From: CAZUZS01 sp964624795
Lineage (GTDB): Bacteria; Calditrichota; Calditrichia; RBG-13-44-9
Direction: 5' to 3'
Length of the DNA stretch: 7,618 bases
NCBI GenBank assembly: GCA_964624795.1
Contig: CAZUZS010000131.1
Span: 1 to 7,618 of the forward strand
Positions 5,505 to 7,618 of the stretch are shown here, in pieces. A program made the position numbers and the translations under genes. Numbering within the stretch: the first letter of the stretch is position 1; each line of letters begins with the position of its first letter. The notes under the pieces are model-generated. The model had not been told where the DNA came from. It ran no database searches and saw nothing but the letters and a program-made list of their open reading frames with translations.

Positions 5505-6230
5505 ATGAAAATTATTGAAAATTTGGATCAGGTCCCTCTCGATGATTCGCAGCAGCAAAAGAGCTCGCGATTTAAAACAATTGCAGTAATTGCAGAAATA
5601 GCTTTCGTCTTGATTCTGCTCATCAGTTGGTTCGCGATTCCCGGCATCCGGGAAAGCAAGAATTTGTGGGTACTATTTTTTTACAATTTCCCCTCCCAGT
5701 TCCTGATTGCCATCGTCCCACACGAGCCGGTCTATTTTTATTTTGCCAAATTTTACCCGGCTCTGACGGTGACTTTAGTCGCGGTTGCCGGGACGGTACT
5801 GACCGAATACATCAACTATTTTGTCTTTCAATATTTTATGGATTTCAAACTGCTGCAAAAAGCCCTTGCCAATAAATATGTAAAGAAGCTTATCGATCTG
5901 TTCAATAAAGCGCCATTTATTGCCCTTTTTGTAGCGGGGCTTACACCAATCCCTTTTTATCCCTTCCGTTTTATCGCGGTATTTGCCCGATACCCGGTCC
6001 TCAAATACCTTGCTGCCGTATTTGTTGCACGTTCGTTGCGCTTCTACATTTTTGCCTTATTTGGAAAAGCGCTGGATATGAGTGACGGCATGCTGCTGGC
6101 CTTCTTTGGAGTTCTGATCCTGATTACTGCCCTGCAATTTCTTCATAGCGCACGGAAAATCAGGAAAAACAGAGCGGTTGCGATGAGGGAAGCGGTCGGA
6201 GAGCCGCTCGGCGTCAAGGAAGCAAAGTAG
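5505..6230 (+). CDS. VTT/DedA-like (SNARE-associated superfamily) integral membrane protein
   Basis: The protein has 241 residues. The start is effectively forced: an in-frame stop lies at 5481-5483, the ATG at 5505 is the first usable codon after it, and no clear ribosome binding site precedes it. A polar N-terminus of about 24 residues leads into a helix at 25-47. The central part follows the VTT layout. A PHEP segment (72-75) enters the membrane. AVAGTVLTEYINYFVFQYF (93-111) matches the helix with a conserved Gly and acidic residue. AGLTPIPFYPFRFIAVFARYP (144-164) matches the second re-entrant region with its conserved arginine. The helices at 166-187 and 196-214 and a basic tail follow. 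VTT proteins are linked to lipid scrambling and undecaprenyl-phosphate or phospholipid movement across membranes. Which lipid applies here cannot be read from sequence. Its position 76 bases after the radical SAM gene suggests joint expression. Confidence 0.85.
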   Translation: MKIIENLDQVPLDDSQQQKSSRFKTIAVIAEIAFVLILLISWFAIPGIRESKNLWVLFFYNFPSQFLIAIVPHEPVYFYFAKFYPALTVTLVAVAGTVLTEYINYFVFQYFMDFKLLQKALANKYVKKLIDLFNKAPFIALFVAGLTPIPFYPFRFIAVFARYPVLKYLAAVFVARSLRFYIFALFGKALDMSDGMLLAFFGVLILITALQFLHSARKIRKNRAVAMREAVGEPLGVKEAK

Positions 6231-6404
6231 GACGGAATTAGCGCGCAAGTCTGCTAACCCATGGCCCAGACACGGGAAATTCACATCTCTATACGAAAAT
6301 TACGATCTGATAGCTGTGCGCTTCCAATAAAATAATGCGAGTTTCCACAACAATCCAGATTCAGTCTGCAAACAGGTCTTTGCGGCTTGAAAGCACTTCT
6401 GTTG
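6231..6404. other. Convergent intergenic region
   Basis: The VTT gene and the minus-strand exported-protein gene end towards each other here. Only weak dyads are visible: TTAGC/GCTAA (6238-6257, 10-base loop), and GCAAA/TTTGC around a CAGGTC loop near 6368-6383. Neither has a T-run on either strand, so no intrinsic terminator can be called. Termination may be factor-dependent. Confidence 0.45.
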
Positions 6405-7481
6405 TTATTGTGGAAAACGCTTCCGCACCGGTGTGCGCTTGAAGTCGTTACGATTCAGGTTCACATCGGTCCGCGGGTCGTAGCTTTCGTCGTTTGTATA
6501 AATGACATCGCCGCCTTCGTCCACCCAGCGGTAATTCCACTGGTTGGAGCCTGTCTCCACCTTGTTCGTATACGGGTTGACATACTCCTCCTGGTCGGTG
6601 AGGGTTAGGAACATATCGTTGTGGATTTCAGCCATGGTTTTCTGCCGGTTTTCGGTGATCTCACGCCCGATGCGCTCCACATCCTGCTGCACCTCAAGCA
6701 TTACCTTGCTGCGTTGCATCTGCCCCCGGATTTCACCTATCATCCATTGTGGATTTATTCTGACAGAATTTTGAATGATGCTGAAGACAGGTTCCCATTG
6801 CGCAAATTCTTTAGCCGGTGCGCGAATGAAAAATGTCTCCTTGTTGCCCCACATACCGGCACCCAATTGTCCCCAATTTTCAATTACCGCAATCATCTTT
6901 TCTTTATAAGCGATTCCGCCTTCATTATAGGTTCTTGTCAACAGGGCGGCATCGTAGCTGAAGGTCATTTGGGGCATGGCCGCCTGGACGCGCCGCTGGT
7001 AATCCTGTGCAAGTTTGGTCAGGTTTTGCTGTTCTGTAGCCTGCACTGCAGTCGCCTGCGGGTGGGCATAAGGAAAAACAATCTGCGTCAAAAACTGCTG
7101 CGCGGACATCAGCGGGTAAACGGTCATACCGTTGTAGTTGCTGCCCGGGGGAAAAAGGCCCATCTGCCCGGCAGGGGACATGCGGGCATCGAAATAAAGG
7201 ATGTCCGGCAGCCACCGAATCATGACACTTCCAGCGCGATCTTTTTTTACCGAAAAATCCAGCTTAGCGGCAATGGATTGTGCGGCGCCTCCCTGTGCTG
7301 TGGGGTCAACCCGAAAGATGCCGCCTTCCGTCACCCAGCCCTTTGGGATCAGCAGGTCAAATGCTTTCTCGCGCCCCTCGCTTACGCGCTGGAATATTAC
7401 GGTCGATGTCTTGTTTCCGCCAAGCAGAGGGGAACTGATGCAAAACATAGCTATAATTGAAAAGGCGGCTAAAGTTTTCAT
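6405..7481 (-). CDS. Exported protein of unknown function with C-terminal Asn/Asp/Trp-rich module
   Basis: This is a 358-residue protein from the ATG at 7479-7481, with AGGAGA upstream at good spacing. Residues 1-22 form a signal peptide (MKT, hydrophobic core, LLGG). A cysteine at 14 is not in a lipobox, so it is probably not a lipoprotein. The region at about 38-100 begins FDLLIPKGWVTEGGIFRV, a pattern reminiscent of secreted PsbP/Mog1-like domains. A helical Gln/Glu/Arg-rich segment (245-290, possibly a coiled coil) leads to the final module: YVNPYTNKVE (300-309), GSNQWNYRWVDEGGDVIYTN (311-330) and YDPRTDVNLN (334-343). I recall a similar ending (Tyr-x-x-Trp, Gly-x-hydrophobic, Asp-Pro-Asn-x-Asp-x-Asn-Leu-Asn) in unnamed exported proteins of other bacteria, without a known function. 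It is probably periplasmic or surface-associated. It stands alone, convergent with the VTT gene. Confidence 0.85.
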   Translation of the reverse strand: MKTLAAFSIIAMFCISSPLLGGNKTSTVIFQRVSEGREKAFDLLIPKGWVTEGGIFRVDPTAQGGAAQSIAAKLDFSVKKDRAGSVMIRWLPDILYFDARMSPAGQMGLFPPGSNYNGMTVYPLMSAQQFLTQIVFPYAHPQATAVQATEQQNLTKLAQDYQRRVQAAMPQMTFSYDAALLTRTYNEGGIAYKEKMIAVIENWGQLGAGMWGNKETFFIRAPAKEFAQWEPVFSIIQNSVRINPQWMIGEIRGQMQRSKVMLEVQQDVERIGREITENRQKTMAEIHNDMFLTLTDQEEYVNPYTNKVETGSNQWNYRWVDEGGDVIYTNDESYDPRTDVNLNRNDFKRTPVRKRFPQ

Positions 7482-7551
7482 TTTTGTCTCCTGTCAGTGT
7501 TTAAACAAATTTCATAAAGACTCGGCAATTTGCGTGCTCTTTCACGACGCC

Positions 7552-7579
7552 AATTTATATTTTAAATCACTCTTGTCCA
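7552..7579 (-). promoter_or_regulatory. Candidate promoter for the exported-protein gene
   Basis: Read on the minus strand, TGGACA (7574-7579; five of six matches to the -35 consensus) is followed after 16 bases by TAAATT (7552-7557). An overlapping TATAAA is a better -10 box but leaves only a 14-base spacer. Transcription would start near 7545, leaving about 60 bases of leader. The leader can form a stem around 7530-7553 (TTGCGTG with CAC-G-CAA, one arm bulged). Confidence 0.35.
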
Positions 7580-7618
7580 AAATAAGGTTTTTCACAAATG
7601 GAAAAAAGAGATTGAAAA

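Noticed and set aside
6621..7460. Plus-strand 279-codon open frame opposite the exported protein
   Set aside because: The minus-strand frame has a signal peptide, ribosome binding site and patterned domains. The antisense product is Cys/His-rich without domain structure.
1..7618. Mobile element, CRISPR array, tRNA or rRNA
   Set aside because: There are no transposase-like frames, no regularly spaced repeats, and no tRNA or rRNA signatures on either strand.

Overview
The window is about 7.6 kb of bacterial chromosome with moderate GC, carrying six protein genes, one of them cut by the left edge. I see no RNA gene, transposase, phage gene or CRISPR array. Most starts have an AGGA/GGAG-type ribosome binding site, and three proteins combine signal peptides or membrane helices with PAS, VTT and radical SAM folds. 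This fits a free-living Gram-negative of the FCB type (Bacteroidota, Calditrichota and related candidate phyla), but no marker gene is present, so that placement is only a guess.

Left part (1-3074), all on the minus strand: a MIO-dependent ammonia-lyase of the histidine/tyrosine/phenylalanine family whose C-terminus lies outside the window; a 352-bp intergenic stretch with small dyads; and a two-helix membrane PAS sensor. The sensor's C-terminal half has the layout of a histidine kinase but has lost the phospho-acceptor histidine and the ATP-binding motifs, so it looks like a pseudokinase.

Middle (3075-4270): a 446-bp gene-free stretch with an AT-rich part and a GC-rich island of small hairpins, followed by an exported alpha/beta hydrolase on the minus strand.

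Right part (4271-7618): a divergent intergenic region holds a plausible promoter for a plus-strand pair. The first gene is a radical SAM enzyme with a cysteine-containing C-terminal tail. After a 76-bp gap containing a strong GNRA-type hairpin comes a VTT/DedA-like membrane protein. Convergent to this pair is an exported protein of unknown function with a distinctive C-terminal Asn/Asp/Trp-rich module.

No single pathway is obvious. The radical SAM-VTT pair is the only convincing transcription unit. The lyase has no other histidine-degradation gene beside it in the window. The points most worth following are the degenerate sensor kinase, the radical SAM-VTT pairing with its intercistronic hairpin, the lyase's mixed active-site signature, and several structured intergenic elements.
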